Part shown: positions 35,015 through 44,091 of the stretch, piece after piece
Layout of the letters: each line of letters opens with the position of its first letter
Numbering within the stretch: the first letter of the stretch is position 1
Source of the DNA: Palsa-883 sp035486355
GTDB taxonomy: Bacteria; Pseudomonadota; Alphaproteobacteria; Acetobacterales; Acetobacteraceae
Direction of reading: 5' to 3'
DNA: 61,550 nucleotides
Assembly: GCA_035486355.1 (NCBI GenBank)
Contig: DATHNE010000057.1
Span: forward strand, 1-61,550
Notes under the pieces: model-generated
Database searches by the model: none
The model's input: the letters and a program-made list of their open reading frames with translations, nothing else
What the model was told of the DNA's origin: nothing
Translations under genes and position numbers: made by a program

Positions 35015-36001
35015 TTACACTGCCGCTGGTTGCACGGCGCGCCCGGTCGCTGCCGCCTCAACCGCAGCATCGGCCAGAAGCAGGGCGCGCAATCCGTCCT
35101 CGCCGTTTGGCTGGATCGCGACGCCCTCGCTGATCGCGTCAATGAACGCACTCAGTTCGGCGCGATACGCGGCTGCGTAACGGTCCAGAAAGGACGGCAG
35201 CACCGGGTTCGAGCGGAATCCTTGCGCGTCGGCCAGTTGCACCGTCGTCGGAAACACGTTGCCAGAACGCAGCATGCCTGCGGCGCCGTGCGCTTCGATG
35301 CGCTGGTCGTAGCCATAAGTGGCGCGGCGCGAGTTGGAGATCTGGCATAGCCGCCCCGACGCCGTGCGCAGTGTCACCACCGCGGTATCGACGTCGCCGG
35401 CCGCGCCGATCGCCGGGTCAATCAGACAGGATGCGGCGGCAGAGACCGACACCGGTTCCTCCTCCAGCAGGAACCGCGCCATGTCGAGGTCATGGATCAT
35501 CATGTCGCGGAACAATCCGCCGGAGCTTGCAACATACGAGATTGGCGGTGGCGACGGGTCGCGGCTGATGATTGTCAGCAGCTCCAGCCGACCGATCTCG
35601 CCCGCATCGAGCCGTGCCTTCAACGCGGCGAAATGTGGATCGAACCGCCGGTTGAATCCCACCATCAATGTCACGCCTGCCTGGTGCACCGCGGCAAGGC
35701 ACGGTCGAACCCGCGCTGCCGATAGATCGATCGGCTTCTCGCAGAACACCGGACGTCCCTGCGCGGCCGCCTGCTCGATGTAGTCGGCGTGCGTTGGCGT
35801 CGGCGAGCAGATCACCAGCGCGTCGGCCCGGGTGGCATCGTCCAGGCGCAGCACGCGTGTGCCCAATGCATCGGCCAGGCCCGAGGCGGCGGCCGGATCG
35901 GTGTCGGCGATGCCCGCCAGCCTGGCGCCTGGATGCGCGGCGATGTTGCCAGCATGGATGCGCCCGATCCGCCCCGCGCCAAGCACCGCGATCTCCAGCA
36001 T
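35015..36001 (-). CDS. iolG: Inositol 2-dehydrogenase / Gfo-Idh-MocA oxidoreductase
   Basis: 328 residues, started at 36001 with GGGAGGG upstream. The NAD motif is AVLGAGRIGRIHAGNIA, the substrate-side lysine is in VFCEKPIDL, and the catalytic Asp-His pair appears in GGLFRDMMIHDLDMARFLL. This matches IolG, which oxidises myo-inositol (or scyllo-inositol) to the inosose. It is divergent from iolD with only 49 bases between start codons, so one short region contains both promoters. The gene after it, an iolE-like isomerase, is truncated. Other Gfo/Idh substrates cannot be excluded, but the context favours inositol. Confidence 0.9.
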   Translation of the reverse strand: MLEIAVLGAGRIGRIHAGNIAAHPGARLAGIADTDPAAASGLADALGTRVLRLDDATRADALVICSPTPTHADYIEQAAAQGRPVFCEKPIDLSAARVRPCLAAVHQAGVTLMVGFNRRFDPHFAALKARLDAGEIGRLELLTIISRDPSPPPISYVASSGGLFRDMMIHDLDMARFLLEEEPVSVSAAASCLIDPAIGAAGDVDTAVVTLRTASGRLCQISNSRRATYGYDQRIEAHGAAGMLRSGNVFPTTVQLADAQGFRSNPVLPSFLDRYAAAYRAELSAFIDAISEGVAIQPNGEDGLRALLLADAAVEAAATGRAVQPAAV

Positions 36002-36050
36002 TGTGCCCTCCCGGCGATTCCGCGAACAATCCTGCCAGGGAGAAACGCAC

Positions 36051-37880
36051 ATGGCCACGATCCGCTTGACCGCTGCCCAGGCCCTGGTCCGCTACCTTGC
36101 CGCGCAGCGGGGCGAGTTGGACGGCACGGAGTTGCCGCTGTTCGCCGGCGTGTGGGCGATCTTCGGCCATGGCAACGTCGTCGCGCTGGGCGAGGCATTG
36201 TATGCCGCGCGCGATACGCTGCCGACCTTTCGCGCCCATAACGAGCAGGCGATGGGCCATGCCGCGATCGCCTTTGCCAAGGCAAGCAAGCGCCGCCGCA
36301 TGATGGCCTGCACCAGTTCGATCGGTCCGGGGGCCAGTAACATGGTGACCGCGGCGGCGCTGGCGCATGTGAACCGGCTGCCAGTGCTGTTCCTGCCGGG
36401 CGATGTGTTTGCGTCGCGCCGGCCGGATCCGGTGCTGCAGCAACTGGAAGACTGGGCCGACGCAACGGTGTCGGTGAATGACTGCTTCCGTCCCGTGTCC
36501 CGGTTCTTCGATCGTATCACACGCCCGGAACAATTGCTGGTGGCGCTGCCACGCGCGATGCAGGTGCTGACTGATCCGGCGGAGTGCGGACCGGTGACGT
36601 TGGCGCTGTGCCAGGACACGCAGGCCGAGGCATTCGATTGGCCGGAAGCGTTCTTCACGCCGCACCTGTGGCGACCGCGCCGCCCGCGGCCCGATGCGGA
36701 GGAGCTGGCGGCAGCCGTTGCGGCACTGCGAGGCGCGCGCACGCCGCTGATCGTTGCCGGCGGTGGCGTGCAGTATTCCGATGCCGCCGATATCCTGGCG
36801 CGCTTCGCGACCGTGCATCGCGTTCCGGTCGCCGAGACACAGGCCGGCAAGGGGACGCTGACGCACGACGACGCTATGAATCTGGGCGCGATCGGCGTCA
36901 CCGGGACCACGGCAGCAAATCGTGCCGCCGCGCAAGCCGACGTCGTGCTGGCCATTGGCACGCGCTTGCAGGATTTCACGACAGGGTCGCGACGCCTGTT
37001 CCGTGGCCGGATCATCAGCCTGAATGTGCAGTCGTTCGATGCCGGCAAGCACAATGCCGTGCCGCTGGTCGCGGACGCACGCGAAGGCCTCGCCGCACTT
37101 GATACCGCTTTGGCAACATATCAAGGGCCGGCATCGTGGATGGGGGAGATATTCGGCTGGCGCGAGGCCTGGCGGGCGCAGGCTGTGCTGGCGACGGCGC
37201 CCGCCAAGGCCTTGCTACCCAGCGATGCGCAGGTCATCGGCGCGGTGCAGCGCGCAGTCGTGCCGGGCACCGCGGTCGTGTGTGCGGCCGGTGGGTTGCC
37301 AGGTGAACTGCACAAGCTATGGCAGGCAGAAGGGCCGGGCACCTATCACCTGGAATACGGCTACTCCTGCATGGGCTACGAGATTGCCGGCGGGCTTGGC
37401 GTGAAGCTCGCGAATCCCGCCCGCGAGGTCGTCGTGATGGTCGGCGACGGCAGCTACCTGATGCTGAACTCCGAGATTGCCACGTCGGTGATGCTGGGCC
37501 TTAAGCTCACAATCGTGCTATTGGACAATGGCGGGTTCGGCTGTATCGACCGCTTGCAGCGTGTTGCCGGCGGGGCCGGCTTCAACAACCTGCTGGCGGA
37601 TGCGCGGCACGAGACTTTGCCTACCATCGACTTCCGTGCCCATGCGGCGAGTCTTGGTGCGATTGCGGAACAGGTCGCCGATCTCGACGCGCTGGAAGAT
37701 GCCATCCGTCGTGCTCAGGCCGCGCCCCGCACGACAGTCATAGTCATTACCACCGACCCACGCGTATCGACCCAGGCAGGTGGCCATTGGTGGGATGTTT
37801 CGGTTCCCGAAGTGTCGGCACGCGAAGAAGTCCGCGCCGCCCGCGCCGTCTACGAAGCTGCATTGGCGAGACAACCGTAG
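36051..37880 (+). CDS. iolD: 3D-(3,5/4)-trihydroxycyclohexane-1,2-dione acylhydrolase, ThDP-dependent
   Basis: 609 residues, started at 36051 with CAGGGAG upstream. It is a thiamine-diphosphate enzyme of the acetolactate-synthase fold: N-terminal Pyr domain with the activating Glu in FRAHNEQAMGHAAIAFAK, central domain, and C-terminal PP domain with the metal-binding VMVGDGSYLMLNSEIAT (GDG) followed by LDNGGFGCIDRLQRVAG. The sequence LEYGYSCMGYEIAGGLGVKL is a hallmark of IolD. It opens the ring of the diketo intermediate in inositol breakdown. iolB, iolC and iolA are not in this window. With iolE broken next door, the pathway must be completed elsewhere or be defunct. Confidence 0.94.
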   Translation: MATIRLTAAQALVRYLAAQRGELDGTELPLFAGVWAIFGHGNVVALGEALYAARDTLPTFRAHNEQAMGHAAIAFAKASKRRRMMACTSSIGPGASNMVTAAALAHVNRLPVLFLPGDVFASRRPDPVLQQLEDWADATVSVNDCFRPVSRFFDRITRPEQLLVALPRAMQVLTDPAECGPVTLALCQDTQAEAFDWPEAFFTPHLWRPRRPRPDAEELAAAVAALRGARTPLIVAGGGVQYSDAADILARFATVHRVPVAETQAGKGTLTHDDAMNLGAIGVTGTTAANRAAAQADVVLAIGTRLQDFTTGSRRLFRGRIISLNVQSFDAGKHNAVPLVADAREGLAALDTALATYQGPASWMGEIFGWREAWRAQAVLATAPAKALLPSDAQVIGAVQRAVVPGTAVVCAAGGLPGELHKLWQAEGPGTYHLEYGYSCMGYEIAGGLGVKLANPAREVVVMVGDGSYLMLNSEIATSVMLGLKLTIVLLDNGGFGCIDRLQRVAGGAGFNNLLADARHETLPTIDFRAHAASLGAIAEQVADLDALEDAIRRAQAAPRTTVIVITTDPRVSTQAGGHWWDVSVPEVSAREEVRAARAVYEAALARQP

Positions 37881-37906
37881 GGCGAAACACGCTCCGCTAT
37901 TCTGCC

Positions 37907-38287
37907 CTACTTGGCAATCAGGCTCACATGCGCCGCGACAATGCGCCAGCCTTCCGGCATCCGCACCCAGGTCTGCATCTGCCGGCCGATCTTCCCTGGC
38001 ACCGTCTCGCGCTCGAACAACGTCGATGCCGTCGCGAAATCATCCCCGTGCGTCGTGATCACGGTCCGGAAGATCCGCCGCATCAGGCCCACCGGTGACC
38101 GCGCGCCACGAAAGGCGGCAATTTCACCGGCGCCACACAGATTCTCACCGATGCCGTAGCGGATCGTATGTTCGCTGTTCCAGAACAGCTCGGTCAACGT
38201 CACCACGTCGTTGCTGACCAACGCCGTCTCGTAGCGCGCGAACGCCGCTTCCACCTCAGCCCGCACCTTCGGACGATTGATCTCCAC
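37907..38287 (-). CDS. atzH: AtzH/HpxZ-like SnoaL-fold amidohydrolase partner
   Basis: 126 residues, read from a GTG at 38287, which has GGAGG eight bases upstream; an ATG at 38314 has none. The sequence VEAAFARYETALVSNDVVTL, TELFWNSEHTIRYGIGENLC and WVRMPEGWRIVAAHVSLIAK is typical of AtzH/HpxZ (DUF3225), a cystatin/NTF2-like fold. In Pseudomonas sp. ADP, AtzH acts on 1,3-dicarboxyurea between AtzE and AtzF. It begins 4 bases after the atzE stop and ends the operon. The converging iolD stop is only 26 bases away, with no clear terminator between. Confidence 0.88.
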   Translation of the reverse strand: MEINRPKVRAEVEAAFARYETALVSNDVVTLTELFWNSEHTIRYGIGENLCGAGEIAAFRGARSPVGLMRRIFRTVITTHGDDFATASTLFERETVPGKIGRQMQTWVRMPEGWRIVAAHVSLIAK

Positions 38288-38291
38288 CCCC

Positions 38292-39686
38292 TCACGCCTC
38301 CGGTTGCGGCGCATACGCCAGATCGCGCAGCTCCAGGTTATGCGCGATGCGCAACGCTACTTCCTCCCGCCACGGAGCCGTAATAATCTGCACGCCGATC
38401 GGCATCGTATCCGGCAGCGACACCGGCACGGCAACCACCGGCAGGCCAATGAACGAAATCGGCTGTGTGTAGATCCCGATATTCGGCCGCAGCGGCATCT
38501 CCACCCCATTCAGCACGAACGTCTTCTGTCCGATCAGCGGTGCCGTGCAAGGTGTCGCCGGCGCCAGAATGGCGTCGAACCGGTCGAACAGCTTCAACAC
38601 CTCGTTGCGATACCAGCGGCGAAATTTCTGCGCCTGCTGCACAAACGCCGCCGGCACCAGTGTACCCGCGATCAACCGGTCGCGCACATCGGGATCGAAC
38701 GCCGCTGCCTGTGAGCGCAACCGCTCCAGATGCAGCGCCGCGCCCTCGGCCGTGCTGATCACGTAAGCCGCGGACCGCGCCCGAGCGACCTCGGGCAGTT
38801 CCATCTGCGTTGTGGCATGCAACGCCGCGGCGATGTGATCGAGTGCGGCCAGTGCCTCGGGTGCCAAGCCGGCCTTGAAATATCCCCCCGCAACCGCGAC
38901 CTTCAGCTCCCCGATCCCCGCGTCCAGCCCTTCTGATGCCAGGTCAATCGGTCGATCGGCGCACACCGGATCGTATGGATCGGGCCCCTGCATCGCATCA
39001 TACGCCAGCGCCAGGTCAACCACCGACCGCGCCAGCGGACCAAGATGATCAAGCGACGAAACGAACGGAAAACTGCCCGCGCGCGACAGCCGCCCATAGG
39101 TCGGCTTCAGCCCGAAAATTCCGCAGAACGAGGCCGGCACGCGGATCGATCCGTTGGTATCGGACCCAAGCGCGATCGGCACCAGCCCGCCCGCCACCGC
39201 GCCGCCAGACCCGGACGACGATCCACCCGTCATACGCGTCAGGTCATGCGGATTGTGCGCGGCGCCATCGTGCGCATTCTCGCCGGTGAAGTCATAGGCG
39301 TATTCCCCCATGTTCAGCGCGCCCACCAGGATCGCGCCCGCCCGTTCCAGCCGCGTGACCAATGTGCCATCCGCGGTCGCCGGCTTATGCGCGCGATTGA
39401 TGCGCGACCCCGCCACGGTCGGCAGCCCGGCAATATCGATCAGGTTCTTCACCGCGAACGGCACACCGGCCAGCGGGCCGACATTCTGCCCGGCCTGCCG
39501 CGCCGCATCGATCGCATCGGCCCGAGCGCGCGCACGTTCCGCCGTCACCGTGGTGAAGCAGTTGTACCCGCCATCCCGTTCGACAATCCGTTCTAGGGTC
39601 GCGTCAATCACGTCAGAGGCGAACAGATTGCCCTCGGCAACCTTGTGTGCGATCTCCGCTGCTGTCGTGAACCGCTGGTCGGTCAT
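38292..39686 (-). CDS. atzE: AtzE-type amidase (1-carboxybiuret hydrolase family)
   Basis: 464 residues of the amidase-signature family. The Ser-cisSer-Lys triad is visible as K80 (VPFAVKNLIDIAG), the serine cluster 156-158 (TGGSSSGSGG) and S180 (GSDTNGSIRVPASF). AtzE forms a tight complex with the small AtzG and hydrolyses 1-carboxybiuret in cyanuric acid breakdown. Related proteins act on other ureido acids. The start overlaps the atzG stop as ATGA. It is translationally coupled into a five-gene block with atzF and atzG upstream and atzH downstream. The precise substrate in this organism is inference, since atzD (cyanurate hydrolase) is absent. Confidence 0.92.
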   Translation of the reverse strand: MTDQRFTTAAEIAHKVAEGNLFASDVIDATLERIVERDGGYNCFTTVTAERARARADAIDAARQAGQNVGPLAGVPFAVKNLIDIAGLPTVAGSRINRAHKPATADGTLVTRLERAGAILVGALNMGEYAYDFTGENAHDGAAHNPHDLTRMTGGSSSGSGGAVAGGLVPIALGSDTNGSIRVPASFCGIFGLKPTYGRLSRAGSFPFVSSLDHLGPLARSVVDLALAYDAMQGPDPYDPVCADRPIDLASEGLDAGIGELKVAVAGGYFKAGLAPEALAALDHIAAALHATTQMELPEVARARSAAYVISTAEGAALHLERLRSQAAAFDPDVRDRLIAGTLVPAAFVQQAQKFRRWYRNEVLKLFDRFDAILAPATPCTAPLIGQKTFVLNGVEMPLRPNIGIYTQPISFIGLPVVAVPVSLPDTMPIGVQIITAPWREEVALRIAHNLELRDLAYAPQPEA

Positions 39687-39865
39687 GCCTGGAATACGGG
39701 CGCCGGATCGGCCTCGTCGGGCAACGGAAACGCCAGCACATTTTGCGCGTGCCCCACGGTGATGCCCAGATGCAGACGGATCGCCGCGCGCCATGCCGGA
39801 TCAACCGGGATGCCCAGCACCGCGGTGCCGACGTCAATCCACGCATCCAGCTCCTGATCGGTCAT
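39683..39865 (-). CDS. atzG: AtzG-like small subunit of the AtzE amidase (DUF4089)
   Basis: 60 residues: MTDQELDAWIDVGTAVLGIP, then a helical middle with WRAAIRLHLGITVGHAQNVL and the end AFPLPDEADPAPVFQA. AtzG is a GatC-like chain that wraps around and stabilises AtzE, and length and motif match. Its ATG overlaps the atzF stop (ATGA), and its own stop overlaps the atzE start (ATGA), so synthesis of the two subunits is coupled. The gene is easily missed because a longer frame covers it. Confidence 0.9.
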   Translation of the reverse strand: MTDQELDAWIDVGTAVLGIPVDPAWRAAIRLHLGITVGHAQNVLAFPLPDEADPAPVFQA

Positions 39866-41550
39866 GCGGCCGCCCTCGCACACCACGCGCGCCACCCGCC
39901 GAACGGCGTGATGTCCTTGGCGCCTGCGACCCCCGCGGTCTCGGCCAGAAAGCCCAAACACGGCCCGTCGGACAGGTCGACCGTGCCGAAGCCCAGCGGG
40001 GACGGCACCTGTGCCAGCAGCCCGCCAACCGCCTCGGTGGGGAGGGCCCACACCTCTCCACCGATGGCGGCACCGTCGGCCGCACGCAGCATCCCCGGTC
40101 GATGGCCCAACGCGTACATTCGGTATACTGGCGCGGTGTGCGCCTCGCGCAGGAAACGCCCGCCAAGGCTGGTCAACTGATGGTTGAGTGGCAGGCCCGA
40201 CATATGCGCCCCAATACAGAACAACCCGGTCTCGTCCGGACGCAGTATATCGAACTGTGCTGGTGGGGGCAGTGTCGTTGCAGCCAAGCTGCGGTGCAGC
40301 GCGTCCGCGATCCCCGCCAACCGCCCCTCCGACCACGCCGGCCCCAGCAGCGTCATGCCGACCGGCAGTTCCGCCGTATCCAACCCCGCTGGCACCGCGA
40401 ACCCCGCGAGGTCGCACAGGTTCACGAAGTTGGTGAACGTGCCTAGCCGGCTGTTGACGCCGACCGGGTCGGCCTCGACCTCGGCGAGCGTCGGGCAGAA
40501 CGGCGTCGTGGGCAGCAGCAGTGCGTCGTAGTGTGTGAACAGGGTCTCGGCCAGGCGCCGTACCGCCGCCAACTGGTGGAATGCGTCGAAGGCATCCACC
40601 GTGCGGCGGCTCAACCCTGCCTGCAGGATCGTCCGCGTCACCGGAAGCAAGCTCGCGGGCGGCGCCTCAATCACCGCGCGCAACGCCGCACTGCGCTCCG
40701 CCACCCAAGGTCCATCATAGAGCAGCCGCGCGATGGCCAGGAACGGCCCGACGTCGACTGGCTCGGCCCCCAGCGCCTGGGCCGCGCGCGCCAGTCCCGC
40801 CGCTGTTGCCGCATTGCATAACCCCGCCACATCGCCGACCGCGATGCGCGGCTTGGGTGGCGCCCGACCACGCCGCAGATGCGGATACGGCGCGCGGCGT
40901 GCGTACGGGTCCGCCGCATCGAACCCGGCGATCACGCGCTGCACGGCCAGTGCCTCGTCCACGGTGCGCGCGAACACCGAGATGGTGTCGAGCGACCGGC
41001 ACGCCGGCACCGCGCCGCGCGTCGACACGCTGCCGATTGTCGGCTTCAGCCCGACGATGTTGCCGAACGCGGCCGGCACGCGGCCCGACCCCGCGGTGTC
41101 GGTCCCCAGCGCGAACGGCACGATCCCCGCGGCGACCGCCACGCCCGATCCGGACGACGACCCGCCCGGCACGCGCGTCGCATCGAACACGTTGCGCGGC
41201 ACCCCGTACGGGCTGCGCGTGCCGACCAATCCGGTCGCGAACTGATCGAGATTGGTCTTGCCCAGAAGGATGGCGCCGGCGTCCAGCAGGTGTTGCACCG
41301 CTGGCGCTGTCTCTGCGGCGGTATAGGCATAGTCCGGACACGCGGCCGTTGTCGGCAGCCCGGCCACGTCGATATTGTCCTTCACCGCGAACGGCACGCC
41401 CCACAGCGGACGTCCTTGCGCGCCGTCCGCCTCCAGCACGCGCGCGCGCGCAATCACCTCGGCATCTGGCAGCCGGGTGATCCAGATCGCCGCGTCCGCG
41501 TGGGCGCGTTCAGCGGCCAGCGCTGCTTCGACCGCTTGGGTTGGTCTCAT
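39862..41550 (-). CDS. atzF: Allophanate hydrolase
   Basis: 562 residues. The amidase-signature domain has K57 (VPFAVKDNIDVAG), serines 131-133 (VPGGSSSGSG) and S155 (GTDTAGSGRVPAAFGNIVG). The sequence GLKPTIGSVSTRGAVPACRS is typical of AtzF/DUR1-type allophanate hydrolases. A C-terminal domain from about residue 435 (LFCIGAHMSGLPLNHQLTSL, with VYRMYALGHRPGM) matches the allophanate-hydrolase second domain that completes the reaction. Products are ammonia and CO2. The start overlaps the permease stop (ATGA). It supplies the last step of a ureide or triazine nitrogen pathway. Confidence 0.94.
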   Translation of the reverse strand: MRPTQAVEAALAAERAHADAAIWITRLPDAEVIARARVLEADGAQGRPLWGVPFAVKDNIDVAGLPTTAACPDYAYTAAETAPAVQHLLDAGAILLGKTNLDQFATGLVGTRSPYGVPRNVFDATRVPGGSSSGSGVAVAAGIVPFALGTDTAGSGRVPAAFGNIVGLKPTIGSVSTRGAVPACRSLDTISVFARTVDEALAVQRVIAGFDAADPYARRAPYPHLRRGRAPPKPRIAVGDVAGLCNAATAAGLARAAQALGAEPVDVGPFLAIARLLYDGPWVAERSAALRAVIEAPPASLLPVTRTILQAGLSRRTVDAFDAFHQLAAVRRLAETLFTHYDALLLPTTPFCPTLAEVEADPVGVNSRLGTFTNFVNLCDLAGFAVPAGLDTAELPVGMTLLGPAWSEGRLAGIADALHRSLAATTLPPPAQFDILRPDETGLFCIGAHMSGLPLNHQLTSLGGRFLREAHTAPVYRMYALGHRPGMLRAADGAAIGGEVWALPTEAVGGLLAQVPSPLGFGTVDLSDGPCLGFLAETAGVAGAKDITPFGGWRAWCARAAA

Positions 41551-43130
41551 TCGGCGGGTTCTGCCTCCGAAAAGGCATCGGCGGCAATAGGCCCGGCGGC
41601 GGCTTCGGGATGACGGGTCAGGCCCACACAGATCGCCCCGAGCAGCAGGTAGCCCAGCGCCACGCCCGACGAATTGCCGAAGCCCAGTGCGGTGCCGTTG
41701 ATGAAACCGAAGAAAGCCAGCACCGCGCCGATCAGCGCATACATCGCCGCCCGGTCGAACCGCCGGTCGATGATGAACGCCGCGATCGCCCCCAACACCA
41801 GCCCGGCAAGCGTCGCGCCGCCACCAAACAGCCGCATCCCCTGGTAGACCACGCCATGCGCGGCCAGCGCGGCCATCCCCACCTTCTCTGCCGACGTTCC
41901 CGCCGTCGCCAGCGCGCCATCCACCTGCGAATGCGCCCACTCGGCCACGTTCGGTAGCAGCGCCAGGATCACCGCCGGGGCATGCCGTTTCGGTGTTGCT
42001 TCGAACGCCTGGGCGCCGATCACCAGGCCGATATACAGCAGGATTGGCAGGATCGAGACCAGTGGCACCACTGCCAGCAGCAACGCCATCAGCCCTAGGA
42101 AGCACAGCAGTCCGATGCACACGCCGGTCGCGATCGAATAGCCGATCCGCCCGCCGACCGATTTCCAGCCGGGATGGCCGATATAGACCGCCGGCGGGAA
42201 CGGCGAGCCCAACACCGCGCCGGCCAGCGCGCCGATACCATCCGCGATCAGCACCTTGCGCAACGAATATTCATCGCCCGCCGCCGCGGCGCTTTCGACG
42301 TTGTTCATGCCCTCGGTGAAATTGTAGATGCCCAGCGGCACGGCGGTGACCAGCAGTGGCCCGATATCCGCCAGCCCGTGCAGGAAATGCCCATCCAGGA
42401 TCGGCAGATGCAGGCCGAACTTGCCGACCGCGCCCGCCACCGCACCGGGATCCATTACCGGTTGGATCCCCGTGAACGTCGCGATCCACGCCAGCACGGT
42501 CCCCACCAGCACCGCCGCCAGCCCGCCTGGAATGCCGAACGGCAATCGCACCCGCGCCATCCAGCTTACTAGGATGATCGCCAACGAAATGAACGACAGC
42601 CACGGCACCTGCCAGCTCTGGAACGCCGGCCGCATCGAGATGAACGCGATCGAAATTCCCGCCAATGCCCCTAGCATCGCCGCGCGCGGCGTGTATTTGC
42701 GCACCGTGGGCCCGACAAACGCACCCAGCAAAATAATACAGCCGATCACGAACGCCCACGCCAAACCGGCTTCCCACGCCAGCACGGGATCTTTTGTCTT
42801 CAAATACGTTGGCAGCATCACGACAAAAACGCAGATGAACATATGCGGCACCGAAGGCCCGTATGGCAGCGCCGTCACATCGTTACGCCCCTGCTGCTTG
42901 CCAAGCTGCCAGGCGAGATAGCCGTAAAACAGGTTGCCGATCGGCAATGCGATGCCCAGCGCCGGCAAGATGCGGCCGAACACGATGTCGTCCGGCAGCT
43001 TCACCACCCCCAGGCACAGCCCGGTCAACACGATCACATTCAGTGCGACATTGGTGAACAGGCCGAAGAACCCGTTCCAGTCACCTGGGACCCACCACGC
43101 GGGCGAAGACGTTCGTGCGCTTGCCATCAT
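41547..43130 (-). CDS. NCS2-like nucleobase/ureide permease
   Basis: 527 residues from the first of two adjacent ATGs (43130 or 43127), with AGGAG upstream. It is an integral membrane protein with about 13 hydrophobic stretches; GGVVKLP-like loops are absent, but the conserved TALPYGPSVPHMFICVFVVM and TEGMNNVESAAAAGDEYSLR segments mark the azgA/NCS2-related transporter group. Members import purines, uracil, xanthine or similar rings. It lies between the isochorismatase-type hydrolase (stop at 43133) and atzF (ATGA overlap). The likely cargo is therefore the nitrogen-rich substrate of this operon. Substrate identity is not readable from sequence. Confidence 0.85.
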   Translation of the reverse strand: MMASARTSSPAWWVPGDWNGFFGLFTNVALNVIVLTGLCLGVVKLPDDIVFGRILPALGIALPIGNLFYGYLAWQLGKQQGRNDVTALPYGPSVPHMFICVFVVMLPTYLKTKDPVLAWEAGLAWAFVIGCIILLGAFVGPTVRKYTPRAAMLGALAGISIAFISMRPAFQSWQVPWLSFISLAIILVSWMARVRLPFGIPGGLAAVLVGTVLAWIATFTGIQPVMDPGAVAGAVGKFGLHLPILDGHFLHGLADIGPLLVTAVPLGIYNFTEGMNNVESAAAAGDEYSLRKVLIADGIGALAGAVLGSPFPPAVYIGHPGWKSVGGRIGYSIATGVCIGLLCFLGLMALLLAVVPLVSILPILLYIGLVIGAQAFEATPKRHAPAVILALLPNVAEWAHSQVDGALATAGTSAEKVGMAALAAHGVVYQGMRLFGGGATLAGLVLGAIAAFIIDRRFDRAAMYALIGAVLAFFGFINGTALGFGNSSGVALGYLLLGAICVGLTRHPEAAAGPIAADAFSEAEPAE

Positions 43131-43132
43131 CC

Positions 43133-43804
43133 TCACTCCTGTTGGTGCAACACCGTGATCACCGCCGCCGAGGGCGCCACCCAGCCGAAGATGGCTCCCT
43201 GCGCCTTGATCATCGCCAGGCCCATCGCCTGGAACTCGGGGAAGTAGCTTCCGGTGCAGTCGCTCAGCACCAGGCAATCGAAGCCGCGATCATTCGCCTC
43301 GCGCACGGTGGTGTTGACGCACACCTCGGTGGTGACACCGCACACCAGCAGCTGGGAGATACCGCGCCCGCGCAGCATGGCCTCCAGGTCGGTGGCGTAG
43401 AACGCGCCCTTGCCCGGCTTGTCGACCACCGGTTCCCCTGGTGCCGGCGCCAGCTCGGGGATGATGTCGTGGCCCGGCTCGCCACGCACCAGGATCCGCC
43501 CCATCGGGCCAGGATCACCGATGCAGGTGACGAAGTTGCCGCGCCGGTGCTTGGCCGGCGCCAGGTCCGCCAGATCCGGCCGGTGCCCCTCGCGCGTGTG
43601 GACCACCAGCATCCCCGCATCGCGGCACGCCGCCAGCAGGCGCGCGGTGGGCGCGATCGCCGAGCGCAGCCGCGACACGTCGTTGCCCAGGGCCGCGCCG
43701 AACCCGCCCGGCTCCAGAAAGTCGCGCTGCATGTCGATGATCACCAGCGCCGCGGTGCACGGCTTGAACTCGAACGCATAGGGGTCAGCCACGACGCGAA
43801 GCAT
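43133..43804 (-). CDS. Isochorismatase-family cysteine hydrolase (biuret/ureide hydrolase-like)
   Basis: 223 residues; the start at 43804 has an AGGAAA site. The catalytic triad is D24 (LVIIDMQRDFL), K129 (VVDKPGKGAFY) and C162 (GVTTEVCVNTTVREANDRG). VTTEVCVNTTVREA plus the later FPEFQAMGLAMIKAQGAIFG is shared with biuret amidohydrolases of the BiuH type. It would turn biuret into allophanate, the substrate of the downstream atzF product. It is first in the leftward operon. Its promoter must lie in the 287 bases that also hold a REP element and face yicC. Another ureido-amide substrate is possible. Confidence 0.85.
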   Translation of the reverse strand: MLRVVADPYAFEFKPCTAALVIIDMQRDFLEPGGFGAALGNDVSRLRSAIAPTARLLAACRDAGMLVVHTREGHRPDLADLAPAKHRRGNFVTCIGDPGPMGRILVRGEPGHDIIPELAPAPGEPVVDKPGKGAFYATDLEAMLRGRGISQLLVCGVTTEVCVNTTVREANDRGFDCLVLSDCTGSYFPEFQAMGLAMIKAQGAIFGWVAPSAAVITVLHQQE

Positions 43805-43963
43805 GCGTGTTTCCTGTGCACAAACTGCGAGGAAACGCTGCCCGTCGGCCGCTGCGAAAGCACAGCCCGGCCCGGCGCGTCGATCCCCCGCGGTGTGGAT
43901 TGTCGTGCAGCAAGAAGGGTGCCAGCCGCGCGGGGTGTGCGGACTCGCCGAGCTTGGACTAAA

Positions 43964-44083
43964 CCTCTCCCGCTTGCGGGAGAGGTCGCGGAGCGCGGCG
44001 ACACGGGTGAGGGTGCGACACGCGGCAACCAACCCTCACCCGTCTCGCTGCGCTCACCGACCTCTCCCACGGAGTGGGAGAGG
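43964..44083. repeat. REP-like element with three perfect hairpins
   Basis: Hairpin 1: CCTCTCCCGC/GCGGGAGAGG at 43964-43985 with a TT loop. Hairpin 2: ACGGGTGAGGGT (44003-44014) pairs with ACCCTCACCCGT (44032-44043). Hairpin 3: CCTCTCCCAC (44061-44070) pairs with GTGGGAGAGG (44074-44083). Arms of hairpins 1 and 3 share CCTCTCCC and GGGAGAGG, so they can cross-pair. The last arm is also the only visible ribosome binding site for yicC at 44092. Similar repeats are frequent in alphaproteobacterial genomes. Confidence 0.85.
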
Positions 44084-44091
44084 TGTACGTA

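Noticed and set aside
35490..37124. 544-codon leftward open frame opposite iolG and iolD
   Set aside because: Low-complexity Arg/His-rich translation, antisense to iolD and out of frame with iolG.
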